This document shows positions 38,886 through 48,301 of a stretch of 52,955 nucleotides of DNA, one piece after another. Position 1 is the first letter of the stretch. Every line of letters begins with the position of its first letter. The DNA lies in assembly GCA_002722455.1 (NCBI GenBank), contig PBMB01000026.1:1-52955 (forward strand). Reading direction: 5' to 3'. The position numbers were made by a program, and so were the translations under genes. The notes beneath the pieces were generated by a model. It did not search any database and was not told the origin of the DNA. It worked only from the letters and a program-made list of their open reading frames with translations. The DNA is from Chloroflexota bacterium (GTDB lineage Bacteria; Chloroflexota; Dehalococcoidia; Lucifugimonadales; GCA-2722455).

Positions 38886-38956
38886 AAAAATAAACTCCAA
38901 AAAATTTCATCAATTCAACTTAAAAACAATAGATTGATTTTATTATCAGTTATAAT

Positions 38957-39100
38957 TTAATATCCAGTCTCAGGCAAAGAAAGAGTTAAAAATACAATAA
39001 CTACTATAATAACTATCGTAAGAATAACTATGGCCAATAAAAAATTACGTACAAATGGATCCAAATTATCCCACCATGAGTATTTTTTCTTTTCTTTCAT
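38957..39100 (-). CDS. 47-aa single-span membrane protein
   Basis: A 47-residue product not recognised. A polar, basic start (KEKKKYSWWDNLDPF) is followed by one strongly hydrophobic helix (about 20-41, LLAIVILTIVIIVVIVFLT) and ends SLPETGY. A perfect GGAGG precedes the ATG. It lies between the YWTD-repeat gene and prfB, on the same strand. The size and topology recall small accessory subunits; a SecE-like identity was considered but no sequence support was seen. Confidence 0.7.
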   Translation of the reverse strand: MKEKKKYSWWDNLDPFVRNFLLAIVILTIVIIVVIVFLTLSLPETGY

Positions 39101-39127
39101 TTAATTCCTCCAAATTTAAAAAACATT

Positions 39128-39898
39128 TTATGCATAATATAACCCAATGCCACGAGGTTCACCGTAATTAACCACGACATCTTTTATTTCTGATCCGTCT
39201 ATATTTGAACAATATATCACATCTAACTCTAATCCTGTCCAATAAATCTTTTCATTTTCTGAATCTATTGCAATACATCTAGGAGCTCCACCTCCTAATA
39301 CTATATCTTCGACATCAGTTCCATCAAAATTCGAACATTGTATCTTGTCTGATTCAGAATCTGCCCAATATATCTTATTGGTAATAGGATTTATTGCTAC
39401 ACCAACTTGTAACTGCAAATTCTTATTAATAATCTCCAAATTCGAACCATCTAAATCAACTCGATAATTACCCTTTAATTTAAAACAATCCGCCCAATAT
39501 ATCTTGTTTCCTTTTATATCAACCGCAATACCAGCGCCAGGAATTCCCTCAACAATATTTTTAACCTCTGTACCATCCATATTCGCAGATTGAACCATGT
39601 TAGCACTTGAATCAGTCCAGTATATTTTTCCACCTAAAGAATCTATTGCGATATGTCTAGGCATTGGTAAATTTTCTACAAGGATCTCTATATTAGAGCC
39701 ATCTAAGTCTGCCCTCTGTACTGTATGTGTACCATAGTCAGTCCAGTATATTTTCCCACCTAAAGAATCTACAGCAATCCCTAAGGGCGACCCTAAACCT
39801 TGATTAACACAAGAATGGACACTACTATTACTAACATCAAAATAGGATATTTCAGGTTTAGCAGTATCAGTCCAGTATATTCTATTAACAGATTGCAT
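39128..39898 (-). CDS. Six-repeat YWTD beta-propeller protein
   Basis: A 256-residue protein made wholly of LDL-receptor class B (YWTD) repeats. The YW pairs lie at residues 8, 51, 93, 135, 177 and 219, spaced 43, 42, 42, 42, 42, exactly six blades, enough for one closed propeller. The repeats carry I(A/N)-x-D and DG(S/T) turns. No signal peptide is seen. GGGGGTG precedes the ATG. Propellers of this type bind ligands or cap proteins; function here is unknown. Confidence 0.88.
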   Translation of the reverse strand: MQSVNRIYWTDTAKPEISYFDVSNSSVHSCVNQGLGSPLGIAVDSLGGKIYWTDYGTHTVQRADLDGSNIEILVENLPMPRHIAIDSLGGKIYWTDSSANMVQSANMDGTEVKNIVEGIPGAGIAVDIKGNKIYWADCFKLKGNYRVDLDGSNLEIINKNLQLQVGVAINPITNKIYWADSESDKIQCSNFDGTDVEDIVLGGGAPRCIAIDSENEKIYWTGLELDVIYCSNIDGSEIKDVVVNYGEPRGIGLYYA

Positions 39899-39984
39899 AA
39901 ATTCACCCCCTTAAATTCACTACGACTTGTGAAGGATACCAAATTAAATTAGCATATATATAAATTATACCAAATACTATTATC

Positions 39985-41412
39985 ATGGATGATTTAATCA
40001 AATTTTCAGCAAGACAAGTGTTTAATCTATTAAGATCAGGAGAAATAACTCCCTACGATCTTTTAAATGCTGCATTACTTAGAATCAAAGAAACTAATCC
40101 ATATATTAATTCTATTCCTACTCTATGTATCGACCGCGCAGAAAATCAAATCAATAAGATGAAATCTACAACTGATACTAAAAAACCAAATGTTCCAATT
40201 GGATTTCTTTACGGAATCCCCCTTGTAATTAAAGACTTGACCAACGTAAAAGGTGTCCGTACAACAATGGGGTCTAAAATTTTTGCTGACCATATACCAA
40301 AAAAATCAGCTGAAATTGTAAAAACAATAGAAAAAAATTACGGAATTATACTTGGAAAATCAAATACACCAGAATTCGGTGCTGGAGGTAATACCTTTAA
40401 TGAAGTTTTTGGGAAAACAAGAAACCCATGGAATACTAATCTATGCGCCGGAGGATCTTCTGGCGGTTCAGCGGCAGCTCTTGCTGCTGGCCAAGTTTGG
40501 CTTGCAACTGGTAGTGATCTGGGCGGCAGCTTACGGCAGCCTGCTAGTTATTGTTCTATAGTAGGATTACGACCTACACCTGGACTAGTACACAATGGAC
40601 CAAAAACCTTACCTTTCGATAATCTATCAGTTGATGGTCCATTAGCTAGAAAAGTAGAAGATATTGCATTGTTTTTAGATACACTGTCTAAAAATAATAT
40701 TTTTGCTCCGTCAACTTTATCCCATAATCATACTTCATTTTTAAATGCAATCGATAATCCAAAACTACCCAAACGTATCGCATTTTCTCATAACCTAGGA
40801 ATTACCCCAATATCAAAAGAAATTGAACAGGTTTTCACTAACACTATCAAAAAACTAAGTAATATGGGTATAGAATTACAAGAGTCTGATATTGATTTTT
40901 CTCATGCTGAAAAAATCTTCGAAACCCTTCGAGCTGTAAATTATGTAGCATCGTTTAAATCTTTACCAAAATCTCATGTAGATATACTAAAACCAGAAAT
41001 AGTATGGAATATTAATGAAGGTCTTTCACTAACAAGTGCTCAGATTGCAGACGCAGAAATAAAAAGGGGACAACTGGTTAATAAATTAATCTCATTTTTT
41101 AAATCATTTGACTTATTTATTTGTCCAACTGTAATTCTTCCACCATATGATGTTAACAAACGATATATTTCAGAAATAAATGGTAAAAAATTAGATAATT
41201 ACATTCAATCATTAATTCTCGCATCTGCTCTTAGCCTTACAGCATGTCCAGTTATTTCTATTCCTTGTGGATTTACTTCAAATAATCTCCCCGTAGGATT
41301 ACAAATCATGTCTAAATGGAATTCAGAAGCTTCACTATTATCTGCAGCCCATATCATAGAACAAGAATTAAATATTTTTAATAAAGTTCCAATAGACCCC
41401 AGAACAAATTAA
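39985..41412 (+). CDS. Amidase-signature family amidase
   Basis: A 475-residue member of the amidase signature family. The Ser-cisSer-Lys triad is visible as the Lys in PLVIKDLTNV, a Ser in GGSSGGSAAA, and the nucleophile Ser in GSDLGGSLR. Substrate could be a carboxamide or, in a tRNA context, Glu-tRNA amidation, but no gatB or gatC neighbours occur, so a free amidase is more likely. Its stop overlaps the convergent acyl-CoA synthetase stop (TTAA). Confidence 0.88.
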   Translation: MDDLIKFSARQVFNLLRSGEITPYDLLNAALLRIKETNPYINSIPTLCIDRAENQINKMKSTTDTKKPNVPIGFLYGIPLVIKDLTNVKGVRTTMGSKIFADHIPKKSAEIVKTIEKNYGIILGKSNTPEFGAGGNTFNEVFGKTRNPWNTNLCAGGSSGGSAAALAAGQVWLATGSDLGGSLRQPASYCSIVGLRPTPGLVHNGPKTLPFDNLSVDGPLARKVEDIALFLDTLSKNNIFAPSTLSHNHTSFLNAIDNPKLPKRIAFSHNLGITPISKEIEQVFTNTIKKLSNMGIELQESDIDFSHAEKIFETLRAVNYVASFKSLPKSHVDILKPEIVWNINEGLSLTSAQIADAEIKRGQLVNKLISFFKSFDLFICPTVILPPYDVNKRYISEINGKKLDNYIQSLILASALSLTACPVISIPCGFTSNNLPVGLQIMSKWNSEASLLSAAHIIEQELNIFNKVPIDPRTN

Positions 41413-42986
41413 TTAAAAAACTTCTTTACTTTTTCTTTCTGAATTTTACCTACAGATGTTCTAGGTAATGCCTTTACAAAAATAATTTCAGATGGAACTT
41501 TAAAAGAGCTTAATTTCTTATTACAATAATCTTTTATTATTTCAGAAGTAATATTTGAATTTTCTTTCAATACTACTGCTGCCACAACTTTTTCATCTCT
41601 AAACGAATCCAAGGTACTAGTCACACATACATCTATCACATCAGGTATTTCCATAATTATCGATTCAACCTGAATAGTTGAAATATTTTCACCACCACGT
41701 TTTATTAAATCTTTACCACGATCTAGAAAATAAAAAAATCCTTCTGTGTCAACGGAAACCGTATCTCCTGAAAATAACCATATTGAATCATCAATTTCCC
41801 GAAAAATTTCTTTGGTTTTTTTTATTTCTTTATAATATCCAGACATTGCAGTTAACCCTGGAATACATTTAACAATTAACTGTCCTTCAGAAGCCCATGA
41901 AAGATTTTCATCTTCTTCACTAATTATTCTACATTCATATCCAATCACAGATTTGCCCATAGCTTTCAAATTTCTATTCTCCAAAGAAATAGGACTCATT
42001 ATTGGTAATCCAACTGTCTCTGTCATTCCCCATAATTGCTGTAATGGAACCTTAAAACGATTCTTCCATTCCTTATACATAGAATCAGTTAAACTTTGAG
42101 CAAACGTAATATTACGCAAATTATGCATATTGTCAAAATCTCGTTTTGGTTGATTTAATAGAAATCTCAATGGAGCACCAAAAAGCGCAGCTACAGAAAC
42201 ATTATATTTATAAGCTTGTTCAAAAAACCGACTTGCACTAAATCGAGGTGTTAAAACAATTGAAGCTCCTGAAACAATAGAAGGCCATAATGCATGGAAT
42301 TGTGCAGCCGCATGAAATAGTGGTAAAGAAATCAAATGCCTATCATCTTTAACAAGATTAGTGTGTTTAGAAAGAACTCGAGCTCCATATTCTATAACAG
42401 CATTGGAAATCATTACAGCTTTTGGGTTCGATGTTGTTCCAGAGGTATATAAATACATAACTATTGAAGTATGTTCTTGCTCATTCATAATATCTAAAGA
42501 CGAAGGATTATATTTTTTTAAATCATCATCTATTACAAAATATTTAGATTTCTGATTAATATTAGAATTAAATGCCAATGTAATAGTTCGAATATTAATT
42601 TTTTTGCTTAATTTTTCCACTAAACAAATTTTTGAAGGTTCAACAACAACCATTTTTGACTCAGAATGGGTAATAAAATACTCCAATTCATATTTCGTAC
42701 ATGATGGATCTGTTGGTAATACAATTACTCCCATATAAGAAGCTGCTAACTCAAATAATATATGAACTGGATTATTCTCCATATGTATAGTTATTACTTC
42801 ACCTTTGATAATTCCAATATCAGTTAAATAAAGTATGACTCTTTTAACATCATTCAAAAATTCAGAATAAGTCCATTTAACAATTTGATTAGGATCTTTT
42901 TCAAAAAGCAAAAAATCTTTTTCACCTTGTTTAAGGGCATATTCCTCGAATATTTTATACAACACTCTATTCGTAATTAAATCCAT
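41409..42986 (-). CDS. Acyl-CoA synthetase (AMP-forming)
   Basis: A 525-residue adenylate-forming enzyme. The AMP-binding signature YTSGTTSNPKAVMISN and later WGMTET and DRGKDLIKRGGENIS segments are present, with the catalytic Lys near the C-terminal PRTSVGKIQKEKVK. It activates a carboxylate to its CoA thioester. Last gene of the kor-adh-ech-acs run, 34 bp after the hydratase gene. Substrate unknown. Confidence 0.9.
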   Translation of the reverse strand: MDLITNRVLYKIFEEYALKQGEKDFLLFEKDPNQIVKWTYSEFLNDVKRVILYLTDIGIIKGEVITIHMENNPVHILFELAASYMGVIVLPTDPSCTKYELEYFITHSESKMVVVEPSKICLVEKLSKKINIRTITLAFNSNINQKSKYFVIDDDLKKYNPSSLDIMNEQEHTSIVMYLYTSGTTSNPKAVMISNAVIEYGARVLSKHTNLVKDDRHLISLPLFHAAAQFHALWPSIVSGASIVLTPRFSASRFFEQAYKYNVSVAALFGAPLRFLLNQPKRDFDNMHNLRNITFAQSLTDSMYKEWKNRFKVPLQQLWGMTETVGLPIMSPISLENRNLKAMGKSVIGYECRIISEEDENLSWASEGQLIVKCIPGLTAMSGYYKEIKKTKEIFREIDDSIWLFSGDTVSVDTEGFFYFLDRGKDLIKRGGENISTIQVESIIMEIPDVIDVCVTSTLDSFRDEKVVAAVVLKENSNITSEIIKDYCNKKLSSFKVPSEIIFVKALPRTSVGKIQKEKVKKFFN

Positions 42987-43020
42987 ATCCTAAACTACCT
43001 AAAGAAACCAAAAAATTTTG

Positions 43021-43770
43021 TTAAGATCTATATTTTTTTAAAATATTGTGAATATGAGATTCATCAGAAAAACAGTTTTCAAATTTTTTTTGGGCTAAAT
43101 CATCCCATTCTTTCGATTTATTCCCCTCAGACATTTGATGAAAAAACTGTTTTGTAGCAACAATGGCTTCCATAGATAAACCTGCAAACCGATTCGCTAT
43201 GTTATCTATATTTTCATCAATGTCTTTATCTGAAGAAATAATATCTACCAGTCCAATTTTCTCAGCTTCAACTCCACTAATCTTGGAAGATGACAAAGTA
43301 AGCCATCTTGCTTTTGAAAACCCTACAATATCTACTAATCTACCCAATGCCCAGGGTGGAGTCCATCCCAATTCTACTTCAGGCAAACCTATAATTGCAT
43401 TTTGAGTTGCAATGCGAAAATCATGGTACAAAGATAAACCTAAACCACCACCTAATGTATATCCTTCTAAAACTGCAATAGTAATTGGACGTATTTTATC
43501 TAACGATCTGAAAACATCAGCATGCAGTTTCTCAATCAATCCTGCTTCATTAAAAGAGAGATTTGCTATTTGTTTCAAATCACTGCCTGCAGACAAATTC
43601 CCCCCCTCACCTCTTGTAATAACTACGCGAACAGTACTATTATTTGCAATTTTTTCTATACAAGAAGAAAATTGATTAACCATTTCAGAATTTATAGCAT
43701 TATACACTTTAGATCGATTCAAAGTTATATATGCTATTTGCTCACAAATTTTTAACTTTACGAATTCCAT
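43021..43770 (-). CDS. Enoyl-CoA hydratase/isomerase family protein
   Basis: A 249-residue crotonase-fold protein. The oxyanion-hole segments GEGGNLSAGSDLKQIAN and LEGYTLGGGLGLSL, and GLPEVELGWTPPWALGRL, are typical. A general hydratase would show two catalytic Glu near 120 and 140; only the first region (PEVELG) is clear, so hydratase, isomerase or hydrolase activity all remain open. It sits between the alcohol dehydrogenase and the acyl-CoA synthetase genes. Confidence 0.87.
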   Translation of the reverse strand: MEFVKLKICEQIAYITLNRSKVYNAINSEMVNQFSSCIEKIANNSTVRVVITRGEGGNLSAGSDLKQIANLSFNEAGLIEKLHADVFRSLDKIRPITIAVLEGYTLGGGLGLSLYHDFRIATQNAIIGLPEVELGWTPPWALGRLVDIVGFSKARWLTLSSSKISGVEAEKIGLVDIISSDKDIDENIDNIANRFAGLSMEAIVATKQFFHQMSEGNKSKEWDDLAQKKFENCFSDESHIHNILKKYRS

Positions 43771-43824
43771 AAATGCATTATTTTGCTATATGAAGAATTT
43801 GTCAACAGTTAAATACTTAGAAAA

Positions 43825-44910
43825 TCAATCATATACAATTACGCTGCGAGCTACTTGTCCTTCTTTCAGTAAATTGAAAGCATGATTAATATCATCTATA
43901 GAACATTCATTAGATATAAGTTCATCTATTTTTAATAAATTATTCTTATATAAATCAATCATCCTGTGAAAATCTATATGCGGTCGAGAACTACCATAAT
44001 AAGCTCCTTTAATAGTACGTTCAGTAAAAAGAGCTCGCGCATCCAAACTAACATTTGTTTCAAAAGGAGCTGCACCTAACCACACAGTTATTCCTCTTTT
44101 TCTAGTACACATAACGCTTTGCTCAAAAGGTCCAGGAATTAATCCTATAGCCTCAAATGCATAATGAGCACCTTCTCCATCTGTTATTTTTATTATCTCA
44201 TCAACCGGATCTACTTGAGAAGCATTAACAGTATGTGTCGCACCAAAATTACGAGCAAGTTCAAGTTTATTATCTAATATATCTACAGCTATAATTGTAG
44301 TTGCACTAGCAATACGTGCACCCTGGATTACATTCAACCCAACACCTCCACAACCAAATACTGCTACTGATGTTCCTGGACGTACATTTGCAGAATTTGT
44401 TACAGCACATACTCCAGTTGTGACACCACATCCAATTAAAGCAGCTTGAGGAAATGGAATATCTTTCTCAATCTTAACTATAGACGATTGTGGAACAATA
44501 CTAAATTCAGCAAATGTTCCAAGTCCAACCATCTTATTTAAATTCTTTCCAGAAATTTCAGAAACAGGATCAACTTGGATACTAGGCATAAAATTATCAC
44601 AAACACTAATCCAGCCTTGCTGACACATTTCACACCTTCCACAACCCGGCTTCCATGTTAATATCACATGATCACCTTCGTTTATGTTATCAACGCCTTT
44701 ACCAACCTGTTCAACTATTCCAGCTCCCTCATGACCTAAGATATTAGGTAATGGGATATGGGGATAGTCACCTTTAATTACATGATAGTCAGAATGACAA
44801 ACACCTGAAGCCTTCATTTTAACTAAGACTTCTCCTATTCCTGGCTCTCCTATACTAACCTGTTCAACAGATAAATCTTTACCATACTCATACAACACAG
44901 CTGATTTCAT
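43825..44910 (-). CDS. Zinc-dependent alcohol dehydrogenase (class III/mycothiol-type)
   Basis: A 361-residue MDR-family dehydrogenase. Catalytic-zinc ligands are Cys38 (GVCHSD) and His60-Glu61 (GHEGAG), plus a Cys in IGCGVTTGV; structural zinc is bound by Cys90, 93, 96 and 104. The NAD fold has FGCGGVGLN. It resembles S-(hydroxymethyl)glutathione/mycothiol dehydrogenases and aryl-alcohol dehydrogenases. It lies in the kor operon, 23 bp after korB. Confidence 0.88.
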   Translation of the reverse strand: MKSAVLYEYGKDLSVEQVSIGEPGIGEVLVKMKASGVCHSDYHVIKGDYPHIPLPNILGHEGAGIVEQVGKGVDNINEGDHVILTWKPGCGRCEMCQQGWISVCDNFMPSIQVDPVSEISGKNLNKMVGLGTFAEFSIVPQSSIVKIEKDIPFPQAALIGCGVTTGVCAVTNSANVRPGTSVAVFGCGGVGLNVIQGARIASATTIIAVDILDNKLELARNFGATHTVNASQVDPVDEIIKITDGEGAHYAFEAIGLIPGPFEQSVMCTRKRGITVWLGAAPFETNVSLDARALFTERTIKGAYYGSSRPHIDFHRMIDLYKNNLLKIDELISNECSIDDINHAFNLLKEGQVARSVIVYD

Positions 44911-44933
44911 GTTACATCCATTCTCAATGTATC

Positions 44934-45794
44934 TTAAACTTGATACGTATTAAATAATTTTTCCATATCAGGCACTGGTAATTTTTCTGACTGAATCTTA
45001 TCATCCAAAGTCACTCGTTCTTTCGAACTATACAGCAATCCAATAGGAATACCTCCATTGTCTAATAAATTAACTCCAGCTTGCCAATTAGTTACATCAT
45101 GGTCATCAGGAATATTCCAAGCAATTGGAGCTATTCCTTTCTTTGCATTGCCCTTTAAAACTTCATATGTATCATTATAAACAGTACAAGGAGATTGAAC
45201 ATGTACGATAGCAAATCCTGGATGTTCCATACCTCGATAGATTAAATCGGCTAAATCTTTTATTTTACTAGACATCGCTGATGCTATGAATGAAACTCCC
45301 AAGGTTAAATATAGCCTTAATGGATTTAAACCTGTTTCAATCTTTCCATAAGGAGTAGAACTTGTAATCATTCCTAAATCGCTAGTAGGAGAACTCTGAC
45401 CTTTAGTTAATCCATAAACAGCATTATCCATAACTACAACACAAACATTCAAATTTCTCTGTGCTTGAGGACCAATATGCTCCATGCCAATACTTAAAAA
45501 ATCACCATCACCGGCAACAACTACTACATTAAGTTCTGGCCTAGACATCTTTACACCAAAAGATATCGGTAATGATCTCCCGTGTAAACCATGTATACCA
45601 TATGGTTGAACACCTTCAAGTAAATGAACTAAATTACCAGAACAACCAATTCCTGCTACAACTACCGTGTTTTCAATTGGTTCTTCTAAATCCACAATTC
45701 TTTTATTTAAAGATTGTTCTAATGCTCGTCTAACTCCAAAATCACCACAACCCGGACACCATTTAAAATCATATTCCGGATTTTTTTTGCTCAT
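44934..45794 (-). CDS. korB: 2-oxoacid:ferredoxin oxidoreductase, beta subunit
   Basis: A 286-residue beta subunit binding thiamine diphosphate and a [4Fe-4S] cluster. Cys13, Cys16 (KWCPGCGD), Cys51 (GIGCSG) and the Cys in SPCTVYN serve the cluster; GDGD (95-98) is the TPP/Mg motif and DNAVYGLTKGQ its partner. With KorA it oxidatively decarboxylates 2-oxoglutarate or another 2-oxoacid to acyl-CoA, reducing ferredoxin. It could replace the 2-oxoglutarate dehydrogenase complex in the TCA cycle, which is inference. Confidence 0.9.
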   Translation of the reverse strand: MSKKNPEYDFKWCPGCGDFGVRRALEQSLNKRIVDLEEPIENTVVVAGIGCSGNLVHLLEGVQPYGIHGLHGRSLPISFGVKMSRPELNVVVVAGDGDFLSIGMEHIGPQAQRNLNVCVVVMDNAVYGLTKGQSSPTSDLGMITSSTPYGKIETGLNPLRLYLTLGVSFIASAMSSKIKDLADLIYRGMEHPGFAIVHVQSPCTVYNDTYEVLKGNAKKGIAPIAWNIPDDHDVTNWQAGVNLLDNGGIPIGLLYSSKERVTLDDKIQSEKLPVPDMEKLFNTYQV

Positions 45795-45829
45795 AATTAA
45801 TACTTAAGCCCTCCTATAAAAATCTGTGT

Positions 45830-47521
45830 TTAACTATCTAATTTTTCTTTTATCATCTCAACTAAGTCTCCTACCTTAAAAGGTAACCCAGTATATTGTG
45901 TTATTGAATGAGCATTTATCCCTAATGCTCTAAGGTAAGAGGAAAATTGCCCTAAATAATTTAATTCAGGAACTAATACAAGATCCTGATCTTTGAGAAC
46001 ACTAAGCAAATCTGGTGGTAATGGATGTAAAAACATAGTATATGCCCACCCAACAGAATATCCTTCTCTAATAAGTCGATCATATGCTTCACGTCCAGAG
46101 CCTTTACTTCCACCCCAAGGTAATATGACAGTACCTGAATCTAAGTTTTCGGACTCATACGAACCATCTTGTAATAAGGATAATTTACTAAATCGACGAT
46201 TTGTCATTTCAACATGCCTATGAGGTAAATGAGTTGTATCACCTACTCCATCATGCTCACTAGCATTAGCCACATAACTTCCGGCAGATCCAGGGATTGG
46301 CATGGGGGAAACATTGTCAGACTGGTATCTCTGATACTCACCCTCTCCAGAAAAAATATTTCTATTTTCTACCTTTATTTTAGATAAATCAGGTCTGATA
46401 ATATTTTGTTGCCTCTCTGATAAAGAATGTTCACTCAATAAAATTACAGGACCTTGGTATGTTTCAGCCCAATTAAAAGCTGCGATAGTAGCGTAAAAAC
46501 ATTCTTCAACAGTTCCAGGTGCTATGACAGGTAGCATAACATCGCCATGAGCAGGATTAAGTGCACTTAAAAAATCAGATTGTTCTGTTTTTGTAGGTAA
46601 TCCTGTAGCAGGACCGCCACGTTGAACATCTACAATTACTAATGGTATTTCAGCAATCCATCCCATACCCAATCCTTCACTCATCAAAGAAAATCCAGGA
46701 CCAGCAGTTGATGTCATAGCTTTTGCTCCACTATACCCTGCTCCTAATAAAGCAGTGATAGCTTCAATCTCAGAACTTGCTTGATAAACAAATTTCCCTT
46801 CACCAACTAAATTTTTCTGCATCCAAACTAAAATTGATGTCGCTGGTGAAATCGGATATCCAACAAAAAAATTTACTCCAGCATGGATCGCACCCAAAGC
46901 AATTGCTTCATTACCATTCAATAAAATTTGATCATGCTTAGACTTTGTGGGTAATTCTAACTCCCCAACACTAAAAGAACTTTTAAGAGCTTCTTCTTTA
47001 CCTAATTCTAAGGCCTTAATATTAGCAGGTACAATAGTTTCTCCATATCTAGATACATCCCCCCATCTTCTACGAATAAATTCTTCTAATATATCAAGTG
47101 GAAGATTAACTAAAGTAGCTAGAGCACCGAGCATCACCATATTGGCGGCACGGGCATTTCCTGTTGACTTTCCTAGTTTTTCAAAAGGCAAACCCAACTT
47201 TCTCATATTTTCTGAAACTTCTAATTTTTCTGAATCATACAAGACTACTCCATTTTTATGTAACTCACCCTTATGATTTTGGAATGCTTCTTCATTAAAA
47301 ACTACTAGTACATCTAGCTCGTCCCCTCTAGTATGTATTGGATACGTAGCAATACGTGCCTGCATCCATGTAGGACCACCAGTAATTTGTGAAGGAAATG
47401 TTGCAAAAGTCTGACTATGATATCCAGCTGTAGTATTGGCACTCGCAAAACCCTGAGCGGCAGATAAGAATCCCTGTCCGCCTTCACCTGCAAACCTAAC
47501 TACAAAATCTTTTTTTTTCAA
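45830..47521 (-). CDS. korA: 2-oxoacid:ferredoxin oxidoreductase, fused gamma-alpha subunit
   Basis: A 563-residue fused subunit. The N-terminal gamma domain (VRFAGEGGQGFLSAAQ, about 1-190) precedes the alpha pyrimidine-binding domain (SPATSILVWMQKN, TSTAGPGFSLMSEG). The fusion is typical of KorA in Actinobacteria and Chloroflexota. The TTG start is supported by AGGAG upstream. It is 35 bp ahead of korB. Substrate specificity is inferred from the KorA type, not demonstrated. Confidence 0.9.
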   Translation of the reverse strand: MKKKDFVVRFAGEGGQGFLSAAQGFASANTTAGYHSQTFATFPSQITGGPTWMQARIATYPIHTRGDELDVLVVFNEEAFQNHKGELHKNGVVLYDSEKLEVSENMRKLGLPFEKLGKSTGNARAANMVMLGALATLVNLPLDILEEFIRRRWGDVSRYGETIVPANIKALELGKEEALKSSFSVGELELPTKSKHDQILLNGNEAIALGAIHAGVNFFVGYPISPATSILVWMQKNLVGEGKFVYQASSEIEAITALLGAGYSGAKAMTSTAGPGFSLMSEGLGMGWIAEIPLVIVDVQRGGPATGLPTKTEQSDFLSALNPAHGDVMLPVIAPGTVEECFYATIAAFNWAETYQGPVILLSEHSLSERQQNIIRPDLSKIKVENRNIFSGEGEYQRYQSDNVSPMPIPGSAGSYVANASEHDGVGDTTHLPHRHVEMTNRRFSKLSLLQDGSYESENLDSGTVILPWGGSKGSGREAYDRLIREGYSVGWAYTMFLHPLPPDLLSVLKDQDLVLVPELNYLGQFSSYLRALGINAHSITQYTGLPFKVGDLVEMIKEKLDS

Positions 47522-47577
47522 ATAAATTCTCCTGCAATATCAAGAAACAAAACTTTTCAGATATAGTCACACTAATA

Positions 47578-47606
47578 AGGATATAAATAATAAAAATAAA
47601 TATCCT
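47578..47606. other. Inverted repeat between ccmB and korA
   Basis: AGGATAT (47578-47584) and ATATCCT (47600-47606), 15-bp AT-only spacer, in the 102-bp gap upstream of korA. It may be an operator of the kor operon or a weak terminator for ccmB. No clean -35/-10 pair was found here. Confidence 0.3.
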
Positions 47607-47623
47607 GATTTAATTTTACTCAA

Positions 47624-48301
47624 TTATTCCCTAACTATCAATCCAAAGCTAAATGAACATACTGTTATAAACAACATATCAAAAACAAACACAAACCCTA
47701 ACCACTTATACATTGCCACAACATCCCCACCCCAAAGAGCAAAGTCCATAATTTCCACACCTCCAACTATCAAGGGAAGTATTATAGGGAAAAAGAGTAA
47801 AGGCATCATTACTTCGGCCACAGTAGTATTTCCAGAAATATATGCTATAAAAACACCAACTGTAGCTAATCCAACTGTCGTCAGTAATATTCCACCCAGA
47901 AAATAAAATATATTGAAAAACCAAAAATCAAATAATATAACCATTGCTAAAATTAATATCAACTCCATAAAAGTCATTAAAACTACCATGGATATTACTT
48001 TTGCTAAAAAAATTGATTCCCTAGAAACAGGAGTAAGAAGCACTCCATAAAACGCTCCATTTTGTATTTCTAAAGAAAGCGCACGGGATATCCCTAATGT
48101 CGCTCCTAGCATTACAGCAATCCAAAAAAGTGCTGGGACTATAGAAAGTAAAACACTACTGGAACCTCCTAAAATATAATCAAAGATAAAAATTACTAGT
48201 AATGAAAAAAACAGTAAACTAAAAAATAAATCTTTTCTTCGATAATCAATTAACAAGTCCTTCTTAAATAAAAGAAAAACAGTAGAAATAAATTGTTTCA
48301 T
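47624..48301 (-). CDS. ccmB: CcmB-like ABC exporter permease
   Basis: A 225-residue permease with six hydrophobic helices and the pattern LEIQNGAFYGVLLTPVSRESIFLAK of CcmB. With CcmA it forms the ABC module that releases haem-loaded CcmE in cytochrome c maturation. Its ATG follows the ccmA stop with no gap (TAG-ATG), implying translational coupling. No ccmC, ccmE or ccmF lies here; only a CcdA-like gene at 50 kb is related. Confidence 0.83.
   Translation of the reverse strand: MKQFISTVFLLFKKDLLIDYRRKDLFFSLLFFSLLVIFIFDYILGGSSSVLLSIVPALFWIAVMLGATLGISRALSLEIQNGAFYGVLLTPVSRESIFLAKVISMVVLMTFMELILILAMVILFDFWFFNIFYFLGGILLTTVGLATVGVFIAYISGNTTVAEVMMPLLFFPIILPLIVGGVEIMDFALWGGDVVAMYKWLGFVFVFDMLFITVCSFSFGLIVRE

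Noticed and set aside
38957..39100. SecE identity for the 47-aa membrane protein
   Set aside because: Size and topology fit, but no SecE-like conserved pattern or secE neighbours (nusG, rplK) are present.
39128..39898. Regular repeats in the propeller gene as a CRISPR array
   Set aside because: They are in-frame 126-bp coding repeats with diverged sequence, not short direct repeats with unique spacers.
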